Shown in pieces: positions 1 through 7,540 of a stretch of DNA of 21,164 nt. Each line of letters opens with the position of its first letter. The first letter of the stretch is position 1. The notes under the pieces were generated by a model. It was not told where the DNA came from and ran no database searches. It saw nothing but the letters and a program-made list of their open reading frames with translations. Source of the DNA: CAZCJU01 sp964562175. Its GTDB lineage: Bacteria > Bacillota > Clostridia > Oscillospirales > CAG-272. Location of the stretch: contig CAZLRV010000026.1 of the NCBI GenBank assembly GCA_964562175.1, positions 1 to 21,164 on the forward strand. Direction: 5' to 3'. The translations under genes were made by a program, and so were the position numbers.

Positions 1-3
1 AAC

Positions 4-38
4 GCCACTTTTCCCGGTGTAGACCCGGAAAAGTCGGC
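4..38 (-). terminator. Hairpin downstream of guaA, possible terminator
   Basis: An inverted repeat lies 9 bases beyond the guaA stop codon. ACTTTTCC (7-14) pairs with GGAAAAGT (27-34), and an inner GGT/ACC stem follows a C-C mismatch. An outer GCC/GGC adds a little more pairing. Its position fits a terminator for the minus-strand operon. The U-tract that would confirm it lies outside the window, so this is only a possibility. Confidence 0.4.
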
Positions 39-46
39 TTCTGTGA

Positions 47-1291
47 TTATTCCCATTCGATAGTGCCTGTGGGTTTGGGGGTAAGGTCGTAGCAGACGCG
101 ATTGACTCCTTTGACTTCTTTGAGGATGCGGGCGGTAATGGTTTGGAGGAGCTTCCAATCGGGGGTTTCGATTTCGGCGGTCATAGCGTTTACCGTATTC
201 ACGGCACGTATTACCACGGGCCATTCGAAGCAACGTGCGTTATTGCGGACGCCGACGGATCTGTAATCGGGTACGAGTGTAAAATACTGCCATACCTTCC
301 CCTCAAGGCCTGCCTTTGCGAATTCCTCGCGAAGTATTGCATCGCTTTCTCTTACGGCTTCAAGTCTATCGCGTGTTATTGCGCCGAGGCAACGCACGCC
401 CAATCCGGGTCCGGGGAACGGCTGACGGTATACCATGCTGTTCGGCAAGCCGAGTTGCACGCCAACAGCTCTTACCTCATCCTTAAACAAGTACTTAAGC
501 GGTTCAACGAGTTCGAATTTCATATCTTCGGGAAGTCCGCCCACGTTATGATGTGCCTTTACCGCCTTTGCGGCTTTTGTTCCGCTCTCGACGATATCGG
601 GATATATCGTACCCTGTGCCAAGAATTTGATTCCGTCAAGCTTATTGCTCTCCTCTTCAAAAACTCTTATAAACTCCGCACCGATTATTTTTCTCTTTTT
701 CTCGGGGTCATCGACACCCTCAAGCTTTTTCAAAAATCTTTCCGATGCGTCAACATATATGAGGTTTGCGCCGAGCTGTTCTCTGAACACCTTAACTACC
801 TGCTCAGGCTCGCCTTTACGAAGCAAGCCGTGGTTTACGTGAACGCAGGTCAGTTTATCGCCTATAGCCTTTATAAGCAATGCGGCTACAACGGAGCTGT
901 CAACGCCGCCGGAGAGTGCGAGTATTACTTTGTCGTCACCTATCTGCTTTTTAAGCTCCTCTATTCTGTCCTCGATGAAGTTGTGCATATTCCAATTCTT
1001 TTCGCACTTGCATTCATCGAACAAAAAGCCGTTCAGCTTTTCATTGTCGATATCGTCACATACCTTTATTATCGGATATCCGAGCGAGTAAATGCTCTTA
1101 TCCTCGATATATTTCGAGCCTTCGACGGTATTTATCACAATACCCTTTACATTATTTACTTTTTTAACATCCTCGGCGGTTATATCGTGGCTGTGTATCT
1201 CACTGTATACTCCCGCACTGCGTATTTTTCTTGCAACTGCCGAGGTATCGTTTCCGCCTGCCTCAAGCACGATTATCGTATCTTGCTTCAT
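47..1291 (-). CDS. guaA: GMP synthase with a truncated, non-catalytic glutaminase domain
   Basis: GuaA makes GMP from XMP, ATP and an amino nitrogen. The ATP-pyrophosphatase half is complete: the PP-loop SGGVDSS is at residues 127-133, and the VNHGLLRKGE, HHNVGGLPED and RQPFPGPGLG signatures and the C-terminal TIEWE ending are all visible. At 414 aa it is about 100 residues shorter than usual GuaA (about 510). All of the loss is in the N-terminal class I glutaminase domain. That domain still begins like GuaA (DTIIVL at 4-9, RKIRSAGVYSEIH) but has EAGGND where DFGSQY is usual. It has KVCDD (C78) where the nucleophile elbow GICYG is expected, then jumps to the interdomain segment, so the catalytic His and Glu are absent. 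Glutamine hydrolysis therefore looks impossible, and ammonia or a separate subunit should supply nitrogen (inference). The start has AGAGGG upstream and lies 14 nt after the isomerase gene, as last gene of the operon. Confidence 0.93.
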   Translation of the reverse strand: MKQDTIIVLEAGGNDTSAVARKIRSAGVYSEIHSHDITAEDVKKVNNVKGIVINTVEGSKYIEDKSIYSLGYPIIKVCDDIDNEKLNGFLFDECKCEKNWNMHNFIEDRIEELKKQIGDDKVILALSGGVDSSVVAALLIKAIGDKLTCVHVNHGLLRKGEPEQVVKVFREQLGANLIYVDASERFLKKLEGVDDPEKKRKIIGAEFIRVFEEESNKLDGIKFLAQGTIYPDIVESGTKAAKAVKAHHNVGGLPEDMKFELVEPLKYLFKDEVRAVGVQLGLPNSMVYRQPFPGPGLGVRCLGAITRDRLEAVRESDAILREEFAKAGLEGKVWQYFTLVPDYRSVGVRNNARCFEWPVVIRAVNTVNAMTAEIETPDWKLLQTITARILKEVKGVNRVCYDLTPKPTGTIEWE

Positions 1292-1305
1292 ATTTTTCCC
1301 TCTTA

Positions 1306-2028
1306 TTATTTATCAAGCGTTTTCAGATATTCCATGCAGGTCTTTGCCTCATCGAGTCCGGTAGGTGTAAGCGTTTCGCTCTCTACGATTATCGGCAGAC
1401 CCATTTCGATCGCCTTGGCTCTTACAGCCGCAACGGGAGCAATGCCTTTTCCGAGGGGCTTACCTTGACCTGCCTCAAGTCCGTCCTTCAGATGGATGCA
1501 TACAACTCTGTCGGCATACTTTTCAAGTGTTGCCACAGGATCCAAGCCGGCGTTAAATGCCCAATATGTATCAATCTCAAGCCCGATATTCGTTCTTTCC
1601 ACAAGCTGCTCGTATATATTGCAGCCGTCCTTATTCGGAATAAACTCCGTGCTGTGATTGTGGTATGAAAGGCGTATGCCCTCTTTTTCAAGCATCGGTT
1701 GATACTTATTTACGAGCTGAACGAACTCGTCTATATGTGCCCGGTCTTCAAGATTATGGCATGGGATTATGAAGTTCTTGTTTCCGATAGTCTTGTGATA
1801 CTTTACAGTACCCTCAAAATCATTGACAAGCTCACCTATGCCCGTATGCGTTCCGAAGCATTTGAGTCCGTGCTTATCGAGCATTGCCTTGATAGCCTCC
1901 GCACTGTGACCGCAGAAGCCCGCAAACTCCACCATGGAATAGCCGAGTTGTGCGATCTGCCCCAAGGCTCCGTCCATGTCCTCGCCCGTGATATCGCGCA
2001 CGCTGTACATTTGTATGCCGTATTCCAT
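1306..2028 (-). CDS. Sugar-phosphate isomerase/epimerase-like TIM-barrel protein
   Basis: This 240-residue protein belongs to the xylose-isomerase-like/AP-endonuclease-2 fold family, which includes IolE-type dehydratases and sugar epimerases. Metal-ligand and active-site style motifs appear in the expected order: YHNH at 122-125, EIDTYW at 151-156, HLKD at 179-182 and VESE at 215-218. The opening GIQMYSVRD is also typical of the family. It has no signal peptide, so it should be cytoplasmic. The substrate cannot be read from sequence. A TTG at 2034 gives two more residues, but it sits one base from the GGAGG at 2036-2040. The ATG at 2028 has ideal 7-nt spacing, so I chose it. The gene follows the cyclophilin gene with almost no gap and precedes guaA by 14 nt. 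Company with a glycoside-hydrolase-like gene suggests carbohydrate metabolism, by inference. Confidence 0.85.
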   Translation of the reverse strand: MEYGIQMYSVRDITGEDMDGALGQIAQLGYSMVEFAGFCGHSAEAIKAMLDKHGLKCFGTHTGIGELVNDFEGTVKYHKTIGNKNFIIPCHNLEDRAHIDEFVQLVNKYQPMLEKEGIRLSYHNHSTEFIPNKDGCNIYEQLVERTNIGLEIDTYWAFNAGLDPVATLEKYADRVVCIHLKDGLEAGQGKPLGKGIAPVAAVRAKAIEMGLPIIVESETLTPTGLDEAKTCMEYLKTLDK

Positions 2029-2030
2029 TT

Positions 2031-2507
2031 TCAATCCTCCGTTATGGTAATACTTTTTATTTTCTGTTCTTTTTTGGGTCTGTCATAGTAATCCGTATCG
2101 CACTCGGCTATTCTGTCAAGCACATCAAAGCCCGAAACCATTTTTCCGAATGCGGCGTATTCGCCGTCAAGGTGTGGTGCATCCTTATGCATTATAAAAA
2201 ATTGTGAAGATGCGGAATCCTTCATCATGGAGCGTGCCATTGATATCACGCCTCTTGTGTGCTTGAGGTCGTTCTTCACTCCGTTTGAGGCAAACTCGCC
2301 CTTGATATTTTTACCGGAGCCGCCCATGCCCGTGCCTTTAGGGTCGCCGCCCTGTATCATAAAACCGTTTATGACTCTGTGAAATATCAGGCCGTCGTAA
2401 AAGCCCTCTTTTACGAGTCGTGTAAAATTTTCGCACGTTATCGGAGCCGTTTGCGGATAAAGCTCCAGCTCCATAACGCCGCCGTCGCACATTTCTATTT
2501 TTATCAT
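2031..2507 (-). CDS. ppiB: Cytoplasmic cyclophilin-type peptidyl-prolyl cis-trans isomerase
   Basis: Cyclophilins catalyse cis-trans isomerisation of peptide bonds before proline and assist protein folding. At 158 aa this is a single minimal domain without signal sequence. Visible signatures are FHR at 42-44 (with the catalytic arginine), QGGDP at 52-56, GVISMAR, the ASSQFFI strand and LDGEYAAFG near the C terminus. The start has AGGAAG 7 nt upstream. The gene lies 20 nt after a second cyclophilin gene encoding an exported lipoprotein, so this organism places a cytoplasmic and a surface copy side by side. The stop codon falls within the ribosome-binding region of the downstream isomerase gene, which suggests translational coupling. 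The symbol is by family resemblance. Confidence 0.93.
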   Translation of the reverse strand: MIKIEMCDGGVMELELYPQTAPITCENFTRLVKEGFYDGLIFHRVINGFMIQGGDPKGTGMGGSGKNIKGEFASNGVKNDLKHTRGVISMARSMMKDSASSQFFIMHKDAPHLDGEYAAFGKMVSGFDVLDRIAECDTDYYDRPKKEQKIKSITITED

Positions 2508-2527
2508 TGTATTGCTTCCTTTCGTTA

Positions 2528-3199
2528 TTATTTTTCTATAACTCTTATACTTTTTATAACGATATCGGTAAGGGGCTTGTCGTCTGCATCGGTCTTTACC
2601 GATTCAAGATCCGAGAGTGTCTTCCAGCCCTTTGTCATCATTCCGAATGCGGCATAGCTGCCGTCAAGGTTTTTAACGCTTGCGCTGTTGGACGAGCAGA
2701 TAAAGAATTGTGAGGATGCCGAATCGTATTCAGAGCTTCTTGCCATTGATATAACGCCTTTTTCGTGCTTCAGCGTATTCTCAACGCCGTTTTTCGAAAA
2801 CTCGCCCTTTATAGTTTTGTCCGAGCCGCCCATGCCGGTGCCCATTGGGTCACCGCCTTGAATCATAAAGTCGCTGATTATTCTGTGGAATATAAGCCCG
2901 TCATAGAAACCGCTTGTCGCAAGATCGACGAAGTTTTGCACGGTTATCGGAGCTATCTTCGGGTAAAGCTCAAATTCCATAACACGGTCATCCTTGAGCG
3001 TTATTCTGACGTTTACAACATCAAGCTCGGAGGTATTTGGGCTTACCTGAGTTGCCACCGCATTATTCTCTTTTTTGTCGTTCTTGCCGTCGTCGTCCGT
3101 CTTTACCACATTGTCACGGCACGAGGTCGTGCCGATAATACAAAGCAGTATCGCCATCATCGGGCATAATATCTTTTTTATTGTCGTTTTAAGCTTCAT
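2528..3199 (-). CDS. Exported lipoprotein cyclophilin (peptidyl-prolyl isomerase)
   Basis: This 223-residue protein has a basic N terminus (MKLKTTIKK), a hydrophobic stretch and a cysteine at residue 27 in GTTSC. It fits a lipoprotein signal peptide, although the lipobox lacks the usual leucine at -3. An acidic, Lys/Asn-rich linker (about 28-60) leads into a full cyclophilin domain with FHR at 104-106, QGGDP at 114-118, SSQFFI and DGSYAAFG. The domain closely resembles that of the next gene, indicating a local duplication with addition or loss of the export signal. Outside the membrane it would help fold secreted or wall proteins (inference). GAGGGGAG precedes the start by about 9 nt. The gene is 15 nt after the glycoside-hydrolase-like gene. 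Confidence 0.88.
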   Translation of the reverse strand: MKLKTTIKKILCPMMAILLCIIGTTSCRDNVVKTDDDGKNDKKENNAVATQVSPNTSELDVVNVRITLKDDRVMEFELYPKIAPITVQNFVDLATSGFYDGLIFHRIISDFMIQGGDPMGTGMGGSDKTIKGEFSKNGVENTLKHEKGVISMARSSEYDSASSQFFICSSNSASVKNLDGSYAAFGMMTKGWKTLSDLESVKTDADDKPLTDIVIKSIRVIEK

Positions 3200-3214
3200 T
3201 TATATTTTCTCCCC

Positions 3215-5284
3215 TCATTCTTTATACAGATAATTGAATCTGCCTATCGGTGCAACGCAACCGTTTTGATAGAAGTCCATTACATCGTGCTGTTGCATAT
3301 TATCGCTTATCTTAAACTCAAAATCAAGCGCTCCGTCAAGTCCGATAATATTTCTCGGTACTTTTATCTTTATTGCACCGGCTCTCACGCTTGCCTCGCA
3401 TTCTCCGATACGCTCCCAGCAGAACGAATCCTTTTGCGTTGTGGGCAGATATTTTTCGATGCTTACCGAATTTCTCTTTCCTTTAAGTCCGTTTATTCTT
3501 ATGTCGTAGCCCTCCCAGCCGGTCTCCTTGCTTCTGTCCGTATCGATGAGCAATGTCATCATTCCCTCATCCATGGGACGAACGAGCGGCTGAGCCGTCT
3601 TTATCAGGAAATACATATATTCGTCATCACGGCTTACACGTGCCTCGACTATATCGTTTACTCCGGAATCGTTTTTATAGTATGTTCCGGCAAAGCCCGC
3701 ATGGTCACGCTGTGCCTTTGTGCCTTTATGGTTCTTATATATCGGTCTGACATCCGACCATTCCGAATTGCCGGCGTATATATCGATCGTTTTTTTCTCG
3801 GAGGTCTTTTGGCGGGGCGTACAGCCCTTGAAGCGTCTTATATTGGAAGCAAGCTGCAGATAATACGTATCTAAATAGCCGTCCTTGTCGGGCTCTATAT
3901 CTCTGCTACACTCGCGGCTGTATTGGTCTACCATTGCCAGCTTGGTGGAATTTTTATCCTTTATCCACGGCTCGCCCTTGATAGGTCCCATTATCCACTC
4001 GTTCCAGCCCGTAACGAAAACATAGTCCGGTCCGATATCTATTACTCTGTCCCATTGCTCCTGAGCGTTATATCCGTATTTGTACGAATTTTCGTCAAGC
4101 AGCTTATGACCGTATTTTTTCGTGTAGCTTCTGCCGTAGGTGCCTTTATCATTGAAGCAGGTGCATATTCTGCTGTCATTTGCGTTTTGACCTACGCCGA
4201 CTGTCATCATCTCACAGCTGCCGTCCTCACGCAGACCGTATTTATTCTGCGGGAATATCTCAAGCCAGCCCCAATGGTCGGGACGGTGAGGGCCTCCCTC
4301 TTCTCTGCCGTAAAGAGGTTGCGGTGGACGGAACGTGAAGAAATTGCGTATCTCCGACAACAGCTCGCCGTCCTCCTTGCATACGCCCTCTGTCTGTAAG
4401 CATTCGGGATAAGCCATTATCATCGGCTTACCGTCTATTTTGAACCACAGATCGCTGTACAAGCCCTTGCCGTAAAGGTTTTGATATAAGGCTCTGAGCA
4501 TTATTTGCGATTCGATAAACGGTGCGAAGTTAAGTATAAACGCTATTTTAGGGACGTTTATGCCGTCTTTTTTCGCACGATAGAACTCTTCAAGCAAGGG
4601 CTCGTAAGCCTCACGCCAAAGGAAAGAGCCGTTTGTGCAATCGAACGCTATAAAGTCAACACCGGCGGCGGCAAGCATGGATGCGTGATGACGAACGATA
4701 TACGGGTCCTCAACCTTGTAAAAGCCGTAAAGCGGCTCGTTCCAATGACATTGCACCTTATTCAGTCCGCCCTGCCAAGCCGGGTGAGCGTCGTTATATT
4801 CCGCATCGGGATATTCACCGAGCGTTTTTGTCAGATTTATCGGTATTCTGTCGCTGAAGCTGTCACGCCACGTCCAATAGAACACGCCGACCTTTCTGTT
4901 ATTCTTCTTTCCGACATCCTCGACGGATGCTACGTGACGTCCGAGCATGTCGACCGCCTCCCAGCTGTCCGTATAGCTGTTATCGACCTCGGGCAAAGGC
5001 ACGTAATCACTCGTGTAAGGGTCTTTGTCGCAGAAGTCAATGGACAAAATATCGGTGTGTCCTTTAAGCTCAAAGAACACCTTATGCTTGCCCTCGACTC
5101 TCGATATTCTGCCCTCGGCGATATTATCCTTGCCCCTTGAGGAGAGCGGAATAACGCCGATAGACTCTCCGTCTGCCGAATCAAGGTGAAGTATCACATA
5201 GGGTGTGGCGTGGGCGAGTGCAAAGCGTACTCTCGCACATATACAGCCTACGCCGAAATCATATTCAAAACCGTTTTCAATCAT
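3215..5284 (-). CDS. GH99/GH71-like TIM-barrel glycoside hydrolase with flanking carbohydrate-binding-like regions
   Basis: This 689-residue protein has three apparent regions. Residues 1-100 resemble a shortened CBM6-like beta-sandwich (EGKHKVFFELKG followed by ILSIDFCD). Residues about 130-480 form the putative catalytic barrel: KVGVFYWTWRD, HWNEPLYGFY, a HHASMLAAAGVDFIAFD strand, the FKIDGKPMIMAYPE segment and TGWNEW at 425-430. This pattern recalls GH99/GH71-type enzymes acting on alpha-linked glycans. Residues about 500-689 resemble a CBM9/DOMON-like sandwich (MMTLLIDTDRSKETGWEGYDI). There is no signal peptide or membrane segment, so it appears cytoplasmic despite its binding modules. 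The exact family and substrate are uncertain. The ATG at 5284 has only weak Shine-Dalgarno-like sequence (GGACGG). It is the first gene of a five-gene operon ending in guaA. Confidence 0.7.
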   Translation of the reverse strand: MIENGFEYDFGVGCICARVRFALAHATPYVILHLDSADGESIGVIPLSSRGKDNIAEGRISRVEGKHKVFFELKGHTDILSIDFCDKDPYTSDYVPLPEVDNSYTDSWEAVDMLGRHVASVEDVGKKNNRKVGVFYWTWRDSFSDRIPINLTKTLGEYPDAEYNDAHPAWQGGLNKVQCHWNEPLYGFYKVEDPYIVRHHASMLAAAGVDFIAFDCTNGSFLWREAYEPLLEEFYRAKKDGINVPKIAFILNFAPFIESQIMLRALYQNLYGKGLYSDLWFKIDGKPMIMAYPECLQTEGVCKEDGELLSEIRNFFTFRPPQPLYGREEGGPHRPDHWGWLEIFPQNKYGLREDGSCEMMTVGVGQNANDSRICTCFNDKGTYGRSYTKKYGHKLLDENSYKYGYNAQEQWDRVIDIGPDYVFVTGWNEWIMGPIKGEPWIKDKNSTKLAMVDQYSRECSRDIEPDKDGYLDTYYLQLASNIRRFKGCTPRQKTSEKKTIDIYAGNSEWSDVRPIYKNHKGTKAQRDHAGFAGTYYKNDSGVNDIVEARVSRDDEYMYFLIKTAQPLVRPMDEGMMTLLIDTDRSKETGWEGYDIRINGLKGKRNSVSIEKYLPTTQKDSFCWERIGECEASVRAGAIKIKVPRNIIGLDGALDFEFKISDNMQQHDVMDFYQNGCVAPIGRFNYLYKE

Positions 5285-5344
5285 AGATCGTTACCGTCCG
5301 TTTTACAATTATTTTATCGTATTTATACGAATCCTCATTGTATG

Positions 5345-5373
5345 ATTTTATCAAATATCTTTGAATAAGTCAA
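5345..5373 (-). promoter_or_regulatory. Sigma-A type promoter of the hydrolase-cyclophilin-guaA operon
   Basis: Read on the minus strand, TTGACT (5368-5373) is followed after 17 bases by TAAAAT (5345-5350). The start of the first gene lies about 60 bases downstream. No other convincing promoter was seen within the operon, so this one probably serves all five genes including guaA. Confidence 0.75.
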
Positions 5374-5464
5374 TACCTATTGAAAAAATATCGCCGCATA
5401 AAACCGTTTCTTTTGGGAAAAATCGTAGTAATATGAAAAAATGTGCCGTAAAGGAGTAAATCAG

Positions 5465-6688
5465 ATGAAAAAAATTCTCTGTGTCGTATTTGTTATCTCT
5501 CTTATTTTTTCTCTCGCATCCGTCACCTCGGCAAAGGGCGGCGTGCTTTCGCCGGGGCTTGAGGTCATAGCAAAAAGAAACGTAATGATACGTTCGGAGA
5601 GAGTCGGACATGAAATATCGTTCAAGCTTGAGGATATTAAAAATGCCGTCGGTATATCCGATATAGAGCAGATAAGTATAATGTCGCTTCCCTCATCCGA
5701 GTGCGGTGTTTTGAGATTCGGCACTCTCGATGTATTTTGCCGACAGCAGATAGGTGTCGGCGGTATTGACAAGCTTTGCTTTTATCCCTCGGATAATTGC
5801 CGTCAGGCGGAATTCTCTTACAGAGTAAACGATATGCAGACCGAAACGGTATGTAAAATGTATTGGTATGAGGGCGAAAACTCCGCTCCCACCTCAAGCG
5901 GCTTGAAGCTCAGAGGAATAAAAGATATACCTCTTTACTCGTCGTTTGCCGTTGCCGAGCCGGACGGTGACGAATACAAGATAGAGCTTGTATCGCAGGC
6001 TCGTCACGGCCTTGTAAGCATTGACGAGCAGAGCGGATATTTCAAATATACACCCTCAAGCGGCTATATCGGCAACGACAGCTTCGTATACCGTGCCGTG
6101 GATAAATACGGTCTTGCGGGCGACGTTTCGACCGTAAGCATAAAGCTCGAGTGTCCCTCAACAGATATAGTATATTCGGATATGTCGGGCAATATCGCTC
6201 AGACCGCCTCTATCCATTTGGCTGAAAAAAATATCCTCATCGGCGAACGTATCGGCGATGAGGCTGTATTTTGTCCCGAAAAAAACGTGACTCGTGCGGA
6301 ATTTCTCGTTATGGCAATGAAAGCGTGCAATTATTCTCCCAATGTGTACAAGGCAAGTCTTACTTCGTTTTCTGATGACGGGAAAATAAGCTCATCTCAT
6401 CGCCCTTATGTGATCGCCGCCGAGATAATGGGAATTATAAAAGGCTCCGACAAGATCGCTTTCAGAGGAGATGAAACGATAACCTACGGTGAGGCGGCTG
6501 TGATATTGAGTCGCCTGCTCGAATACAAGGCTTCGACCCCCGTATTTTCCGGAGGGCTTACCGAAGCGCAGCTTGCGTGCAAGCTGCTTGCGGAGGAGGG
6601 GGTGGCGTGTGCCATGAAGCTTGAGGAAAATGACAAGCTGAACCGTATGCACACAGCGCTTTTACTTGACGGCGTAATGTCAAATTAA
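5465..6688 (+). CDS. Secreted S-layer-homology (SLH) surface protein with cadherin/Ig-like domain
   Basis: This 407-residue exported protein starts with a clear signal peptide (MKKILCVVFV then a hydrophobic core, with likely cleavage after TSA at 23). Residues about 60-125 look like a degenerate beta-sandwich. Residues about 141-228 match the cadherin-like/Big_9 tandem type, with YTPSSGYIGNDSFVYRAVD as hallmark. The C-terminal part holds three SLH-like repeats (about 238-293, 301-354, 362-405); the second is the clearest (FSDDGKISSSHRPYVIAAEI) and the third is degenerate. SLH repeats normally bind secondary wall polysaccharide, so the protein should sit on the cell surface. I chose the ATG at 5465 because AAAGGAG lies 8 nt upstream. 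An ATG at 5441 would put eight residues ahead of a good signal peptide and lacks a site. The 3' end overlaps the convergent SGNH gene by 9 bases. Confidence 0.85.
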   Translation: MKKILCVVFVISLIFSLASVTSAKGGVLSPGLEVIAKRNVMIRSERVGHEISFKLEDIKNAVGISDIEQISIMSLPSSECGVLRFGTLDVFCRQQIGVGGIDKLCFYPSDNCRQAEFSYRVNDMQTETVCKMYWYEGENSAPTSSGLKLRGIKDIPLYSSFAVAEPDGDEYKIELVSQARHGLVSIDEQSGYFKYTPSSGYIGNDSFVYRAVDKYGLAGDVSTVSIKLECPSTDIVYSDMSGNIAQTASIHLAEKNILIGERIGDEAVFCPEKNVTRAEFLVMAMKACNYSPNVYKASLTSFSDDGKISSSHRPYVIAAEIMGIIKGSDKIAFRGDETITYGEAAVILSRLLEYKASTPVFSGGLTEAQLACKLLAEEGVACAMKLEENDKLNRMHTALLLDGVMSN

Positions 6689-7387
6689 GTTGTTTGCGGC
6701 TCGGCGCTTGATAAAATCGTAAAAGGTACAGGCAATAAGCTTCTGACCGCGTGAATTGGGATGTATACCGTCGGCGCACATAAGGCTTGACAAGTCTTTT
6801 TTACACAAAAATGCTTGCCTTACGTCGCACAGCGGTATATTTTCCTTTTGCGAAAGTCGCATCAACGCAAGCGAATACAGCTCTTGATGACGATATATTG
6901 TATTCTCATCGCCGAGCCACTTCATTACTTCATTTCTGTCAATGCCTCTTGACGAAAGATACGTCAAATATGCTCCGGGCAAAATAGGCGGCAGACTCAT
7001 TAAAACGGGTTCGGTTCCGCAGCCTCTTAATTTTTCGATAAGGTTCTGCATTGTCTTGATAAATTCATCAATACCGACCTTTGGCGTATGACGTGCGTAC
7101 GGAGCCTTTGCTATTTCATCCCAACGGAAATCACTGTCGTTTCCGCCGAATTCAAGCAGCGCATATTCGTATACCTCACCCGATGCGATATCACGCATAA
7201 CATCGCACCTTCCCTCTCTTACGGTATATCCGAAATGTGCTTTGTTTTCAATCTTTATACCGAACTGCTCGCCTATTGCATTGTATGCGTTGCCCTTAGC
7301 GAACGAATGCCGCTTTGTAACGGGGTCAAATACCACACCTCTCAGAACGGAATCACCGTATATCACAGCTTTAATAACTTCTTTCAT
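6680..7387 (-). CDS. SGNH/GDSL-family hydrolase (esterase-like)
   Basis: This 235-residue cytoplasmic protein has the conserved blocks of SGNH hydrolases. They are GDSV at residues 11-14 (nucleophile Ser13), a glycine in HFGYTV, GGND at 81-84 (oxyanion Asn) and DGIHPN at 206-211 (catalytic Asp206 and His209). Such enzymes deacylate esters of lipids, sugars or polysaccharides; the substrate here is unknown. Blocks I, III and V are all intact, so activity is likely. AAGGAG lies 9 nt before the ATG. Transcription starts from the strong promoter at 7445-7473, back to back with the DUF1836 promoter. The gene converges on the SLH gene and the stop codons overlap, so no separate terminator fits between them. 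Confidence 0.85.
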   Translation of the reverse strand: MKEVIKAVIYGDSVLRGVVFDPVTKRHSFAKGNAYNAIGEQFGIKIENKAHFGYTVREGRCDVMRDIASGEVYEYALLEFGGNDSDFRWDEIAKAPYARHTPKVGIDEFIKTMQNLIEKLRGCGTEPVLMSLPPILPGAYLTYLSSRGIDRNEVMKWLGDENTIYRHQELYSLALMRLSQKENIPLCDVRQAFLCKKDLSSLMCADGIHPNSRGQKLIACTFYDFIKRRAANNLI

Positions 7388-7444
7388 CGTATTTTTCTCC
7401 TTATTTATGCGTTTTTGATTTTATCATATCTGGTTTTCAAAACT

Positions 7445-7473
7445 ATATTATCATATTTTTTGAATTATGTCAA
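7445..7473 (-). promoter_or_regulatory. Sigma-A promoter of the SGNH hydrolase gene
   Basis: On the minus strand, TTGACA (7468-7473) and TAATAT (7445-7450) are separated by exactly 17 bases. The -35 box is part of an inverted repeat shared with the divergent promoter, so a regulator bound there could affect both genes. Confidence 0.85.
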
Positions 7474-7496
7474 GTGTTTTTCTTGACATTTTCAAG
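7468..7496. promoter_or_regulatory. Overlapping inverted repeats between divergent -35 boxes, candidate operator
   Basis: TGTCAAG (7468-7474) and CTTGACA (7482-7488) form a perfect 7-bp inverted repeat with a 7-base spacer. CTTGA (7482-7486) also pairs with TCAAG (7492-7496) as a second, overlapping repeat. Part of the symmetry arises because both promoters use TTGACA. The extra G/C matches and the third half-site go beyond that and resemble a dimeric repressor site. The DUF1836 protein encoded next door is a natural candidate ligand, by inference. Confidence 0.4.
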
Positions 7497-7511
7497 AAAA
7501 TCGTGTATAAT
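7483..7511 (+). promoter_or_regulatory. Perfect-consensus sigma-A promoter of the DUF1836 gene
   Basis: TTGACA (7483-7488), a 17-base spacer and TATAAT (7506-7511) match the housekeeping consensus at all twelve positions. Transcription should begin near 7518, giving a leader of about 23 bases before the ATG at 7541. Confidence 0.9.
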
Positions 7512-7540
7512 AATAAAAAAACGGAAAGACAGCGAAAAAA

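Noticed and set aside
143..1468. 441-codon open frame on the plus strand
   Set aside because: It is antisense to guaA and the isomerase gene, which have clear homology and ribosome sites. The translation shows no recognisable domain.
5380..5440. Promoter for the SLH gene
   Set aside because: A TAATAT at 5429-5434 and several TTGAAA-like words exist, but none have correct spacing, so I could not assign a promoter.
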